From: Platanthera guangdongensis
Lineage: Eukaryota; Streptophyta; Magnoliopsida; Asparagales; Orchidaceae
Length of the DNA: 64,000 bases
Assembly (NCBI GenBank): GCA_039583875.1
Contig: CM077147.1
Location: forward strand, 163,493,866 to 163,557,865
Reading direction: 5' to 3'
In this document: piece by piece, positions 43,759 to 54,595 of the stretch
Position numbering within the stretch: position 1 is the stretch's first letter
How the letters are laid out: each line of letters begins with the position of its first letter
Notes under the pieces: generated by a model
Told to the model about the DNA's origin: nothing
What the model saw: the letters and a program-made list of their open reading frames with translations, nothing else
Database searches by the model: none
Translations under genes and position numbers: made by a program

Positions 43759-45629
43759 TGTATTACAACGATAAGGATTCTTCTACTAAAGATTTATTGC
43801 AGGTACCCCAACTATGTGAGAAATTGGATGATTTAAACCTCACCCAAGAGGCTACATCACATCCTTCTCCACATATTGAAGAAGACAGTGAAGATGATAT
43901 TGTTGAAATGATTATTGAATTTCCAACAGCATACATAATTCCACAAGAGGAATTAATTCTCAATGTTGTTGTTGAACCAACTCCTCCTACTGATCTTGTC
44001 ACGCTAAGAGATCACCCTATATCTCAAGTGATTGGAGACATATCAGTTGGTGTGCAAACAAGGCATCAACTCAACCAAGACTTGATGCTTGCTTGCTTCA
44101 TATCTCAACTTGAGCCCCAATCCATAAAAGATGCAGAGCAAGATCCACAATGGATTATTGCAATGCAAGAGGAGCTTAATCAGTTTGAGAGATGCAGAGT
44201 TTGAGATTTAGTTCTAAGACCCAAAGACTACCCAATCATTGGAACTAAATGGGTTTTTAGAAACAAACTGGATACACAAGGAGCTATTATCAGAAACAAA
44301 GCAAGGCTGGTAGCACAAGGATATAGACAGAAGAAGGAATTGACTTTGATCAGACCTTTGCACATGTTGCAAGACTAGAAGCTATCAGGATATTTCTTGC
44401 TTATGTAGCCTACAAGAAGTTCAAGGTCTACCAGATGGATTCAAGAGTGCCTTGTTAAATGGTGAACTCAAAGAGGAAGTATATGTGAAACAACCACTAG
44501 GTGTTATCTCTCTAACTCATCCCTCTTTTGTTTTCAGATTGCATAAAGCTTTTTATGATTTAAAGCAAGCTCTGAGAGCTTGGTATGAGACCATAGTTAG
44601 CTTTTTTTAGAGCATACGTTCACTAGGGCATTGTAGATATAAGCTTGTTCATTAGGCATCATAAAGATAAATTTTGTTATTACTACAAATATATGTAGAT
44701 GACATTATTTTTGGCTCTACTGATTCCAAACTATTCAAAGATTTTCTGACCTGATGCATTCCAAGTTTGAGATGAGTAACATGGGTGAGCTCTCTTTCTT
44801 TCTTGGTCTCCAAGTGAAGCAATCTCCTGATGGCATTTTCATATCCCAATCAAAATATGCTAAGGAGCAAGTTAAAAGATTTGGGATGTCTGATGCCTCA
44901 GCAATGAAAACACCCATGGCTTCCAATACTGTGATTGATTGTAATGAACAAGGCAAGCCAGTTGATCAGAAAACATACAGGGCTATTGTTGGGTCCTTGT
45001 TGTATCTCACAGCTAGTAGGCCAGATATTATGTTTAATACATGCCTTTGTGCTAGGTTCAGGTGAACCCTAAAGAATCTCACCTTATTTTCCTTAAAAAG
45101 AATTTTGAGCTATATAAAGGGTTGTCCTAATCTAGAACTTTGGTATCCAATAGAATCAGAATTTGACTTAACTAGATTTTCAGTTCTGACTATGTTGGAT
45201 GCAAAGTGGACAGAAAAAGCACTTCTGCAACATGTCAGTTCCTTGGAGATAGGCTTGTGTCCTGGTTTTGTAAGAAGCAGACATCTGTGTCAACTTCAAC
45301 TGCTGAAGCTGAATACATTGCAGCTGTGAGTTGTTGTTCACAATGGATTCAAAACCAACTTCTAGATTATGGTCTCAACTTAAATAATTCAACTATACTT
45401 TGTGACAATACCAGTGAAATTTCTATTACACTAAATCCAGTACTACATAGTAGGACTAAGCATATAGAGATTAGACATCATTTCCTTAGAGATTGTGGAC
45501 AAAAAGAATGTTAATTTTGTCTTTATCTCTACTGATTTGCAAAGAGCAGACATCTTCACTAAACCTTTATACGATAAGAAACATCTGTTCTTTCCGAATC
45601 AGCTAGGTATGATTAATGAAGAAGTTTAA
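43759..45629 (+). pseudogene. SIRE-C integrase-RT linker, RT and RNase H (last pol piece)
   Basis: Starts inside the linker (VPQLCEKLDDLNLTQEATSHPSPH). A stop follows FERCRV (44202), where SIRE-A has a Trp codon. RT is recognisable as [48 protein letters not shown] and [13 protein letters not shown], but at least five frame changes occur between 44330 and 44760. RNase H (45206-45514) has DRKSTSATCQFLGDRLVSW, TAEAEYIA and SRTKHIEIRHHF. The pol stop is at 45627-45629. Confidence 0.88.
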
Positions 45630-45659
45630 TTTAATTTTTGTCCAAGGTCGAAGAATTGA

Positions 45660-45895
45660 TCACATTTCGTCGAACGGTGATCGATGATATGAGAATTGTT
45701 CTTGAGATATTTCGTCGACCTGAGATTGACGAACTCTCTGTGTGAAGTTATTTCGTTGAGCGGAGATCGACGATCTTGCTTCAGAAAAGTTTTCATCGAC
45801 CTGAGAACGATGAAAAGTTTTCCCCTCTTCCAACTGAGATCGACGATATTATTTCTTCATGAAATTTTTTCGTCGACCTGAGAACGAAGATTTTT
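45660..45895 (+). repeat. CGTCGA array in the SIRE-C pol-ORF3 spacer
   Basis: TTTCGTCGAACGGTGATCGATGA, TTCGTCGACCTGAGATTGACGAA, GTTGAGCGGAGATCGACGA and similar pairs, mostly imperfect hairpins. Confidence 0.8.
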
Positions 45896-45934
45896 TTTTT
45901 TTGCAGGACAGAGCCCGCCACTTCATATTCTGAA

Positions 45935-46014
45935 AACCTTATATCTAGGTTTTCATCGTGCTCTATCCCGTGCTTTCTGTTCTCTTGCACTTGATCTCTC
46001 TCTTGTTTTTACAG
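45935..46014 (+). promoter_or_regulatory. TATA-like box and candidate splice acceptor before SIRE-C ORF3
   Basis: CCTTATATCTAGG at 45937-45949 is TATA-like. CTCTCTCTTGTTTTTACAG ends at 46014, eight bases before the ORF3 ATG at 46023. SIRE-A has the related but degraded CCTTATCTCTAGG. Confidence 0.5.
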
Positions 46015-46022
46015 GAAAATCA

Positions 46023-46116
46023 ATGGTGATTCTGGCGCTCTCCCTCTCCAGCATGAAGTACGACACCGGTTTCAACATTGACTTTGATTCCTTCTGTAAC
46101 GCCACCATTCGTCCCA
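46023..46116 (+). pseudogene. SIRE-C ORF3, first ~31 codons
   Basis: MVILALSLSSMKYDTGFNID, then FDSFCNATI. The MKYDTGFNIDFDSF part matches MKFDTGFDVDFYSF (A) and MKFDVGFDIDIESF (F). The sequence then switches to TEK-G LTR sequence at about 46112-46117. Confidence 0.7.
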
Positions 46117-48540
46117 TGGAATATAACAGGGTCCGGCCGGGCGGGCCCATGCCATATTTCACAGACAAACGGCGGAATTACGTGTGGAAATCAAATCTCA
46201 TTCTACTCGTAGCCTAACTCAAAGCATTCTAGCGCAGCATTTTAGTTACATGAACTCATCATAGCGAATGTACACTAAATATATAAATTCCACATTTATA
46301 TATCAATCAGGAAGGTATAAAAATACACACGTTCATGGCCTTAAGGTACACCCCCTACCATCCATAGCATATATATAGGTCCCGGCCGGCGCCCCGACGC
46401 CAAAGCCACACGGACCTGGTGGTACTTATGGAACCATCCAACTCAATTCTCAAAACGTCCTACACAGAGCATTCTGCGGAGCTTTGTATAAGTGTAAACA
46501 AGAACCCAACATAATAGCACGAATGTCCACTAACCCGAAATAGGAATTATACAATATACCTAAATATCGTCCTTAAGGCCTTACATAATAAATTTCTCTT
46601 GACTAATACATGATTTACAAACACCTCGTGCACTCAGACCGTCATACATGAGTAAAACAAAAACCCACTTGGGCCTTCGATGGCCAGCTTCGCAAAAATG
46701 TCTTTATCCCGCTATTGACCGCTTTGGTCCAGCTGCACCTGCAGCAACAAAACCACCGCACGGTGCAAAGCAACAAAGCAACGGTCAGCATGCTGACCAA
46801 ATTATAACGATCCCGCCCCCACTCGGGCGGCGATGCTCCTTCCCTGCATTTCATTAGCACAAGCGAGCAATGTCACATAACAATAGCCATTTCATCACAG
46901 ACGTTGGCTCGTACGGCCACGCGTCCCGTGACACTCAGGGCACATTCTCGGGTGAACCGGTCGATGTTTACGTCAATTAAAGCCATTAACATTCCGGACT
47001 CACCACCGCCACTTAGACGCCATTCCTATGAGCAATTCGTCTTCATGGTATTGGTCACGTCAATTAAAGCCATTGACCACCGAAGACCCCCATTTATGCC
47101 AACGGCGAGTGCCATGTAACTTTAGGGTCTCTCTAACCCGAACGACATAAAGCGGGTACGGCTCCATCTAACCCGTGCTCATCGCAACGGCATTTAAGCC
47201 ATTTGCGGGGTCAAACTTTCACCGAGTCCCATTCTACCCGCATACACATAACCCCGTTATGTTTAAGTTGGCTCTCAGGCCACCAAGTTGGCAAGACCTC
47301 GTGTCCGCCCCAGTTTTCCGGTGCACCTTTGGGTTAGTCCCCAAGGCTCCCTGCTGCATTCTACCGCATAGAAAACCCGTAAACAACCAATAGCACGAGT
47401 CTTCTCTCGGCCTTATGCAATGCAACATCACCGATCCAGACTAACATGTCCGGGTAGGCTTCAACCAAAATCCTACGTCCGTTCTCGCTACATAGGACGC
47501 TCTAAACAACGGGACTTTAATACATATCTAACCCGAAGGAACGCCTCCAACTCTTCGCAAACTCGCGAGAGAGGCTTCCTATGCTAAGAAAGAGAGCTAT
47601 CATGCTCACAAGTGAGGATCGTTACCCTTGCGTTCCTCTTTGGCGCCATCGAATGTAATCGGATAGAAATCACCGCATTGCGTTGCCTCCGTGGATCCGG
47701 AGTCGGCTTGCGATTCGGAGCTCCGAAGCTCCTCAATGGCGGATCTAGCTCCTCTTCCTCTTGCCTTAGCTCTTCTTTCTCCAAGGGTTTGGAGAGATAT
47801 AAAAGGTAAGAAAAATGGTTTTTCTAAGTCAACTCCCGGTCGATATCCTCCCAGGAACAACCCCCAGCCATTGGATCTTCAATCAAGGAAACGAACGCTT
47901 TGATTCGTGGCTGAAATGCCCAATCTGGGCCGAAACACGCCTGGCACACGCCCGTGTCCAGGGCCGTGTGCCGCATTCGCCGTCAAAATCGAATCTTCTG
48001 AACACGCACACGTGTATCGAACACGGCCCGTGTTCGGCTGACACACCCGTGTTCCAGCTGACACGACCGTGTAGCCGGCCGTGTACCCCATGATTTTTCC
48101 CCGTTTTCAACCCGAGCACTGCACGGGTTCGAGGACACGCCCGTGTCCTTGCCCGTGTCACCTTGACACGCCTGGGCCCCCAGGCCGTGTACACAGGACA
48201 TTTCGTCGAGGGAAGATCGACGACTCGATGACACGCGCCTTGGACACGCCCGTGTCCTAGGCCGTGTGCCTTGACTCGACGATCGTCGAGTGAATCTCGA
48301 CGATTTCACCTTGACGATCGTCGACACGGGTCGACACGCCCTGCGACACGCCGCGTGTCGCAGGCCGTGTGCCCATTCTCGACACGAATAGTCGAGAATA
48401 ACTCGACGTTTCACGGCTAAGTGTCGGCACGGGTGGACACGCCCTTGGGACACGCCCGTGTCCCAGGCCGTGTGCCTTAGCCAGAAACCAAACTGGCCCA
48501 AAACGTCCCCCTTTGCTCCTTTGAGTTTCGGGGCATTACA
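46117..48540 (-). repeat. TEK-G 3' LTR
   Basis: Right end fixed at 48540 by GGGCATTACA (minus strand TGTAATGCCCC) next to the polypurine tract. The left end, TGGAATATAAC at 46117, is inferred from the break in SIRE-C ORF3. Array of ACACGCCCGTGTC hairpins at 47930-48480, mixed with TCGACGATCGTCGAG motifs (48205-48420). The ORFs of 60-172 aa here are products of the GC-rich repeats. Confidence 0.7.
47930..48480 (-). repeat. CACGCCCGTG hairpin array in the TEK-G LTR
   Basis: Repeated ACACGCCCGTGTCC...GGCCGTGT units. The perfect core is GACACG-CC-CGTGTC. CGTCGA hairpins are interspersed (GACGATCGTCGA at about 48277, 48315). Confidence 0.85.
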
Positions 48541-48555
48541 ACTCTCCCCCTCTTA
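48541..48555 (-). promoter_or_regulatory. TEK-G polypurine tract
   Basis: Minus strand AAGAGGGGGAGAGT, directly before the LTR start TGTAATG. Confidence 0.8.
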
Positions 48556-48639
48556 AAAGAATTTCGCCCACGAAATTACATAAAGGAAAGATATACAAAA
48601 ACAACATTTGTACCTGAGCGCGAACAATCTCGGATACTC

Positions 48640-50162
48640 GTCAGCATAGTCTGCTCTCGCTCCCCAAGAGAGCTCCTCACGACCATAATTGTCCCACCGA
48701 CTTTGACCATCCTGATCTCTTTATTGCGTAGTTAGCCGCTTGACCTCCGAGTCCTCAATCCGCACGGGCTTGACCTTTGTCGTTAGCCCACTATTCCACC
48801 GGCACCTTGATCGACCCGCGATCACTTGCGTAGGCTCTTGCACCGCCCTCCGAAGCACCGAAATGTGGAACACATCGTGTAAACCACTTAGCTCCACAAA
48901 GCTTCAACCTATAGGCCGCTTCTCCAACTCGCTCCAGAACCTCAAACTGTCCAAGGTACTCGGGCTTAGCTTTTTCAACCGTCGCACCCGCGAGACACCC
49001 TTGAAACGGCTTGATCTTTAGGTACACATAATCACCCACAGCGAACGAACTTCACGTTCCTGTGCTTGGGCATTATAGTACTTTGCTTGCCGCTTGCGGT
49101 CCTGAGCGATGAGCAACCTCTCCCGAATGGTTCTCACCAAGAAGTAGCATCTCCACTTCCGATCACTTATACAACTTCGACTCGCCCGTTTCTAACCAAG
49201 ACAACGACGTGCGACATCTTCTACCATATAGGGCCTCGAAAGGCGCCATCTGAATACTTGCTTGGTAGCTGTTGTTGTATGCGAACTCCACCAAATAAAG
49301 GTGGTCCTCCCATTGCTTTCCAAAGTCCAAGACACACATGCGAAGGCATGTCTTCCATCGTTCTATTGACCCTCTCGGTCTGCCCATCCATTTGCGGATG
49401 GAAAGGCTGTGCTAAACTTCAGTCTTTGTTTGCCCAACATTTGGCTGCACCAGCCTCCATCATTGGACGTGAACCGCCCATCTCGGTCACTCACGATGCT
49501 GCGGGGCACACCATGAAGCTGCACTATATTATCCACATAAAGCTTTGCCAGCTTCTCCACCGGATCATCCTTCCTATGCGGAATAAATGCGACACCTTTG
49601 TTAATCGATCGACCACCACCCAATGGCGCGTCGTTCCCTTTTTGCGACATTGGCAAACCATGCACCAAGTCCATAGAGATGTCGTTCGAATTTTCCACTC
49701 TGGATAGGCAAGGACTTAAGAAATCCTCCCGGCTTTTGCACTCCGCCTTTACTAAGGCGCAGGTTGGCACTTCGTTACGTATAGCGCCACATCCTTTTCA
49801 AACCGGCGCCACCAAAACAGTTTCTTTATATCGCGGTACATCTTCGTGCTCCCCTGGGTGAATCGAGTACTTTGGTATGGTGTGCCTCGTACAACAACTC
49901 CACCCGTAAATTGCCCACACTTGGGACGCACAGACGACCGTCTTTCTACAAGGCAATCCGTCCTCCACGACGAATTGGGAATTTGACCCTCCGAGCCTCT
50001 ATCATGAACTGCTTCATATGAGCATCCATATCCAAAGCCTGCTCGAATCCGATCAGGCCAGGTCATATTGCACTTCAGTCCAATCACCTGCTTCAACACT
50101 AGATTGTCTATCCACACAAACAATCTCCAACGCCTCCAGCTCCTGCACCAACCGCTCATCAT
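48640..50162 (-). pseudogene. TEK-G integrase and chromodomain-like tail
   Basis: The zinc-binding region includes TKMYRDIKKLFWWRRFEKDVALYV and CPTCALVKAECKSRED. The core has SMDLVHGLP, AKLYVDNIVQLHGVPRSIVSDRDGRFTSN and LVEFAYNNSYQASIQMAPFEALYGRRCRT. GDYVYLKIKPFQG, KPEYLGQFEVLERVGEAAYRL and VRIEDSEVKRL follow, then WDNYGREELSW and EYPRLF. Frames change at about 49370, 49160 and 48790. Confidence 0.88.
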
Positions 50163-51507
50163 GCACTGATAGCCAATTCGCTTGAGCTGGGGCTCGGCGA
50201 CTCAACGGCGTCCGCAACCGCATTCAGCTTTGGGGCCAGGTCACGTATGGATCTTGAATGTATAGTCCCCCAGGAACTCCATCCATCTACGCTTGCGGCG
50301 GGGGCATATTCAGATCCTTCTGATTTATAAGATACTTCAGGCTCATTGTGATCCGGTGTAGATATCAATCTTCACACCGTCAAATAGTGTCTCCACAGCT
50401 TCAAGGCAAAATCACGGCCGCCAACTCCAAGTCTGTGGACCGGATATTCCTCTCGTGCACTTTTTAGGCTTCCCTCGTCCTCGAGCCATAAGCTATCTGC
50501 TATTGATGATGGCGAACTGCTGCAATAGCACGCAAAAAACCCAAAACCTGCTGCCCGAATGCTATCGCTATATATCTCATAGTCCTTCGGTTCCAACTGG
50601 CGAACTCAGCATAGGCGCCGTGGTCAACCGACAGCTTCAGTTTCCTCAAAAAGCTCGCGCGCGACTCTCGGCGTCCCAAACGAACTTATGCTCCTTTCAC
50701 TCGTCAAAGTAGTGAGAGGTAACGCTATCATCGCGAGAAGTTCACTCTACGAGGTCGCCTATAATAGCCAGGGCAAGCCCCAAAAAGCTCGGACTTCTGC
50801 TACTCGTACAAGCTAATTCTCAGGCCACTCTCGTATGCGCAACAATCTTCGCCGATCCACAGCAATACCCTCTCCACTCCCACTCACTATATGCCCGATG
50901 AACGGCCTACTGAGGATTAGGCCAAAACTCGCCACTATCGAGAACTTGGCATAACAACTGGTTTCTCTCCTGAGTTTGTCTCCTAACACCAATGCCGAGA
51001 TGCTTGAAGTGATCCTCCCTCCACTTTGCGAGTAACACACCAAAATATCGTCGATGAAGACGATCAACGAAATGGTCCTATGTACTCCCTACCGTCCTGT
51101 TCATCAAATCCAGAATACTGACGGCGGCATTAGTCAGGCCCAAACTCGGCACATGACCACCGTAAACTCATAATGCCCGTATCTCGTACTAAACATCTGT
51201 CTTCGGATATCCTCTCACCTTATCCGCAGCTGATAAGTACCCCCAGACTTGAGATCTAACTTCGATACACCGTCGACCCGACTAACTGATCGAAGAGATC
51301 ATCAATCCCGGGGGATCGGGTAACAACTTGTTCTTCTCAGTCAGCTTGTTTAGCTCCCGATAATCATACACAAATCTCAAGCTTCCGTCCTTCTTCTTAA
51401 CAAGAGGACCGGTGCGCTCCAGGCGAAGAACTCAGACGCGGCGCACATACCCTTCTCAACAAAACTTACTTTTCAATTGAACTTTCAGCTCCCCTAGCCC
51501 ATATTCC
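50163..51507 (-). pseudogene. TEK-G reverse transcriptase and RNase H, heavily decayed
   Basis: Only fragments are readable: IDDLFDQLVGSTVYRS, VREYI, MIVFIDDILVC (the catalytic block, about 51040-51067), YAKFS, GHIVSGSGEGIAVD, and RNase H pieces (PKDYEIYSDS, 50590; APKLNAV, 50250). Indels break the frame every few dozen codons. Confidence 0.75.
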
Positions 51508-52240
51508 TTAGGCGCTAGCCGATACGGAGATCGTGACACAGGCTTTGCAGCCTGGCACTATCAAAAAAAAAGCTCGAACTCGATAAAATCTATCTCCCGT
51601 TGAGGCGGGGCTCGCAGGAAGATCCGCGGGGAACACATCAGGGTATTCCGATACCACTGAAATACAATCCAAGAGCGGAGCTTCGGCTTTGCAACCTCCA
51701 CAAGTGTAAAGAACAGTTTCTGGCTCCGGCAATCGCAACCGCCTTCACCACCTGAAGAGCAACATCAACGTCATTGCTCCGAGCACCCTTTAAGCCCGTA
51801 AAAGTCGTCTCAGACTTGCTCCCAAGATTGACTTCCTTGCTCACCGCCAATCTATATGGGCCTGCTGCCTCCGAGAGCCAGTCCATGCCAAATATGACGT
51901 CGAACTCCACTAACGGAAGTAAAGACGGCCCGCAGGTCGAACTCCTGCTACCCATACAAATCTTAAACATCGCAGATCCTAACTCCGCTCGCAACGAACC
52001 CCATTGGGCAACAACACATCCAACCTTAATCCTTCGCCATCTGGAGAAGGGACTGGGACCCGATGCGTGATAGAAATCCTTCGGAAAGGAGTGTTGAATC
52101 TCCCGTATCGAAGAGTGCTCGTGCCGGATTTTCACAAATCAATCGAATCCCTAAACAGCAGTGGTAAGGTAACTTTGCATAACAAGGCATATAAAGGAAT
52201 TGATTGCTATAAATTAAACCGTACCTGTCACCCACGTCAC
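51508..52240 (-). pseudogene. TEK-G protease region
   Basis: PARALFDTGDSTLLSEGF carries the DTG triad and FDVIFGMDWLSEAAGPY is the typical partner motif. VVSEYPDVFPADLP marks the approach to RT. About 110 bases of non-coding sequence, starting GTACGGTTTAATTT, separate this from the end of gag. Confidence 0.8.
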
Positions 52241-52501
52241 CAGAACGTCAGCTTGTTTAATGGCCTCCTGTTGGCCAAGATTGGTGACCCTTGGTTGGGC
52301 CGGATCATAAGGGATGGCGGTCGATGTCCACCGCCTTTCCTTCCTGCTTCATAGTAGCATCCAGGCCTCCTTTCGGACTTAGGACGTCCACTCAACAATC
52401 ACGGGCGAAATGCCCCGTCTTGCCACAAGTAAATCACGCACCCGGGGGTCGCGACCCGTAGTCGCCCCAGAAGCGCCAGAAGGAGCTGACTCACGAAAGT
52501 T
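52241..52501 (-). pseudogene. TEK-G gag 3' end left of the gap
   Basis: In mixed frames the minus strand encodes a zinc knuckle: a Cys, then GKTGHFARDC-like residues (about 52400-52445) broken by a one-base insertion. It is followed by text ending in a VTG-type motif at about 52230. It is cut by the Ns. Confidence 0.65.
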
Positions 52502-53001
52502 NNNNNNNNNNNNNNNNNNNNNNNNNNNNNNNNNNNNNNNNNNNNNNNNNNNNNNNNNNNNNNNNNNNNNNNNNNNNNNNNNNNNNNNNNNNNNNNNNNN
52601 NNNNNNNNNNNNNNNNNNNNNNNNNNNNNNNNNNNNNNNNNNNNNNNNNNNNNNNNNNNNNNNNNNNNNNNNNNNNNNNNNNNNNNNNNNNNNNNNNNNN
52701 NNNNNNNNNNNNNNNNNNNNNNNNNNNNNNNNNNNNNNNNNNNNNNNNNNNNNNNNNNNNNNNNNNNNNNNNNNNNNNNNNNNNNNNNNNNNNNNNNNNN
52801 NNNNNNNNNNNNNNNNNNNNNNNNNNNNNNNNNNNNNNNNNNNNNNNNNNNNNNNNNNNNNNNNNNNNNNNNNNNNNNNNNNNNNNNNNNNNNNNNNNNN
52901 NNNNNNNNNNNNNNNNNNNNNNNNNNNNNNNNNNNNNNNNNNNNNNNNNNNNNNNNNNNNNNNNNNNNNNNNNNNNNNNNNNNNNNNNNNNNNNNNNNNN
53001 N
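52502..53001. other. Assembly gap, exactly 500 N
   Basis: 500 Ns, a conventional gap length, so the true size is unknown. Any reading frame through it is meaningless. Confidence 0.98.
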
Positions 53002-53259
53002 TCGAACCACCCCGAGAACAATACGACCTTGATATTCCACCCGAATATCCTGTACTACTCACGATAGGTGCACTTGCCTCCTTTCGTTAAAACTCAATCT
53101 AACCCGTTTTATATCCAAATAAATAAACACACGCGCCCCATTTTCTAAATAAAATCACTTCGCCTTTTTCTCAAATAAAATCGCCGGGTCGCCGCGTGAC
53201 CGTAAATAATTTTGGAGTTTTAACACATACTAAGAAAAGCATACAAACAATAGCATATG
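53002..53259. mobile_element. Non-coding sequence between the gap and the second gag
   Basis: AT-rich, no domain. On the minus strand gag is followed here by GGTATGAGTTTAG, which resembles a 5' splice site; the left-hand copy has GGTACGGTTTAA at the same place. Confidence 0.5.
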
Positions 53260-54393
53260 CAAACTAAACTCATACCTGTGACCACGTCACTCTGCTTGAT
53301 GGCCTCTTGCAGGCCAAATTGTATACCCGGGGTTGCGCCTGCGAGGCAGAGGAATCCACCACCGCCTTTCATTTTTCCTCATAAGATGCTCCCGCCTTCT
53401 TTTCACTCTTTGGCGGCATCCTACATCTCGCGCAATATGCCCCATTCGGCCACAATTGAAGCAGATACGAGTATCTTGCTTGGAGGTTGCCCCTGACGTT
53501 GCTCCCGTTGTAACGGATGAAGGAGCTTGTCCACTAGGCTTGGACTTCTTGCCCCTTCTCTTCTTATAAAATGGGTTCCCCATCGGGGAGCCTTCCACTC
53601 CGGTTGCGACACTGCCAAGCTCTCTTCCCTTGCACCCTTTCATATCCTTCTCCAGCGCGCTCGCAGTGTCAACCAATGCTTGGAAACCTTGGTTAAACTA
53701 AACTTGACACAGGAACCTCAGCTCGTCCCTCAGTCCTCATAGAACCTGTTGGTCTTCCTCTGTTCATCATAAATATAGAACCCGCATACCGCCCCAATCG
53801 AGTAAATTCATGCAGGTATGCGTCAACACTGCCATCGCCTTGGGTCAACCATTGGAATTCATTTTCCATGGCTATCCGCTGAGCCGCAGGAAGGTGCTTC
53901 GCTAGGAAGAGTCTGGAGAATCTTCATGGATACTTGGGGTTAAGGACGACCCGCCAAGTGATGCAACTCCATCTCATCCCACCATAATCGAGCTTCTCTT
54001 TCAAGCAAGAAGGTAACTAAGGTAACTTTCTGGTGCTCCGCTGTTCCAATCGCTGTCATCACTCGCTTGACGCGCGATAGCCAATCCTCAGCCTGCGTCG
54101 GAGTTCCCGCTCCTGAGAACGTAGGCGGATGGAAACTCATAAACCGCGTTAGCTGCTTCTCAGCCGCTCGAGGAGCCACATCCACTACAGGTTCCAGCCT
54201 TGTCACAACCTGTTCTGGCCTCACAGCCGCTTGTTCCTGCCTAAGTGGCTGGCCTTGGATCATGGTAAATAAGTCCTCCACAAGTAAACGCACATGTTCC
54301 GCAGACGGTGGAGGTGTAGACACCGCGGCTGGTGCCGTACTTTCATCAGAACGCTGGGGCTCAGACGGTCCAGCTCCATTTCGTGTCACCTAA
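53260..54393 (-). pseudogene. Second Tekay-like gag, right of the gap
   Basis: Starts MTRNGAGPSEPQRSDES (54389). The core has RFMSFHPPTFSGAGTPTQAEDWLSRVKRVM and EREARLWWDEMELHHLAGRP. The middle (53940-53700, frame-shifted) contains HLPAAQRIAMENEFQWLTQGD and YLHEFTRLGRYAG. The C-terminal part (53676-53287) has ASALEKDMKGCKGRE, a Lys-rich region and the knuckle CFNCGRMGHIARDVGC with a shifted last Cys. These are typical Tekay gag features. Confidence 0.85.
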
Positions 54394-54595
54394 AGGTGGA
54401 CAAGACACACACATTAGCGGTTGTACCCACGCAAACAACACAAAATCAGAACACACAGGTTCCTTAAACACATCAAGTTTGCATTCCTATCATGGACATT
54501 CAGGAGTTCCTCCGTAGACTGTGGTTTGCACAAACACGTGCTCGCCACCCCATAAAAGAAGTCGGCCACGACTTCGAGAGGATTGTAACAGTCCA
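54394..54595. mobile_element. Junction between the gag start and LTR-H
   Basis: No coding domain. The last bases, CACGACTTCGAGAGGAT before TGTAACAG, resemble a plus-strand gypsy 3' end (a degenerate polypurine tract). That suggests this stretch belongs, at least partly, to the element that owns LTR-H rather than to TEK-G. Confidence 0.4.

Larger units (their letters stand above)
13844..46116 (+). mobile_element. SIRE-C: plus-strand copia element split by ATH-D and SIRE-E
   Basis: Pieces 13844-17998, 30771-31703 and 43759-46116 join in order into one element: LTR, primer site, gag, protease, integrase, RT/RNase H and the start of ORF3. Protein homology continues across both insertions; for example the integrase tail before 31703 continues into the acidic linker at 43759. 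The 3' end is lost at about 46116, where TEK-G sequence begins. It is the oldest visible host of the central nest, and its frames are the most decayed of the copia copies here. Confidence 0.85.
46117..54393 (-). mobile_element. TEK-G: decayed Tekay-like gypsy element(s)
   Basis: Minus strand: 3' LTR (46117-48540), polypurine tract, chromodomain-like tail, integrase, RNase H/RT, protease, gag 3' end, a 500-N gap, then a second gag. Integrase after RT marks gypsy, and the tail (WDNYGREELSW) marks Tekay. Frames change every 100-200 bases. The two sides of the gap each carry a gag zinc knuckle, so this may be two copies rather than one. No 5' LTR in matching orientation is visible. Confidence 0.75.

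Noticed and set aside
46642..47800. Frames of 60-84 aa in the left part of the TEK-G LTR
   Set aside because: No similarity to known domains that I can recognise, and both strands are open over the same bases.
47600..48510. Several overlapping frames of 60-172 aa on both strands
   Set aside because: They follow the GC-rich palindrome array of a gypsy LTR, are open on both strands at once, and encode repetitive Thr/Arg/Pro/His text with no domain.
52379..53090. Reading frames of about 176-227 aa on both strands
   Set aside because: They run through 500 Ns and are artefacts of the assembly gap.
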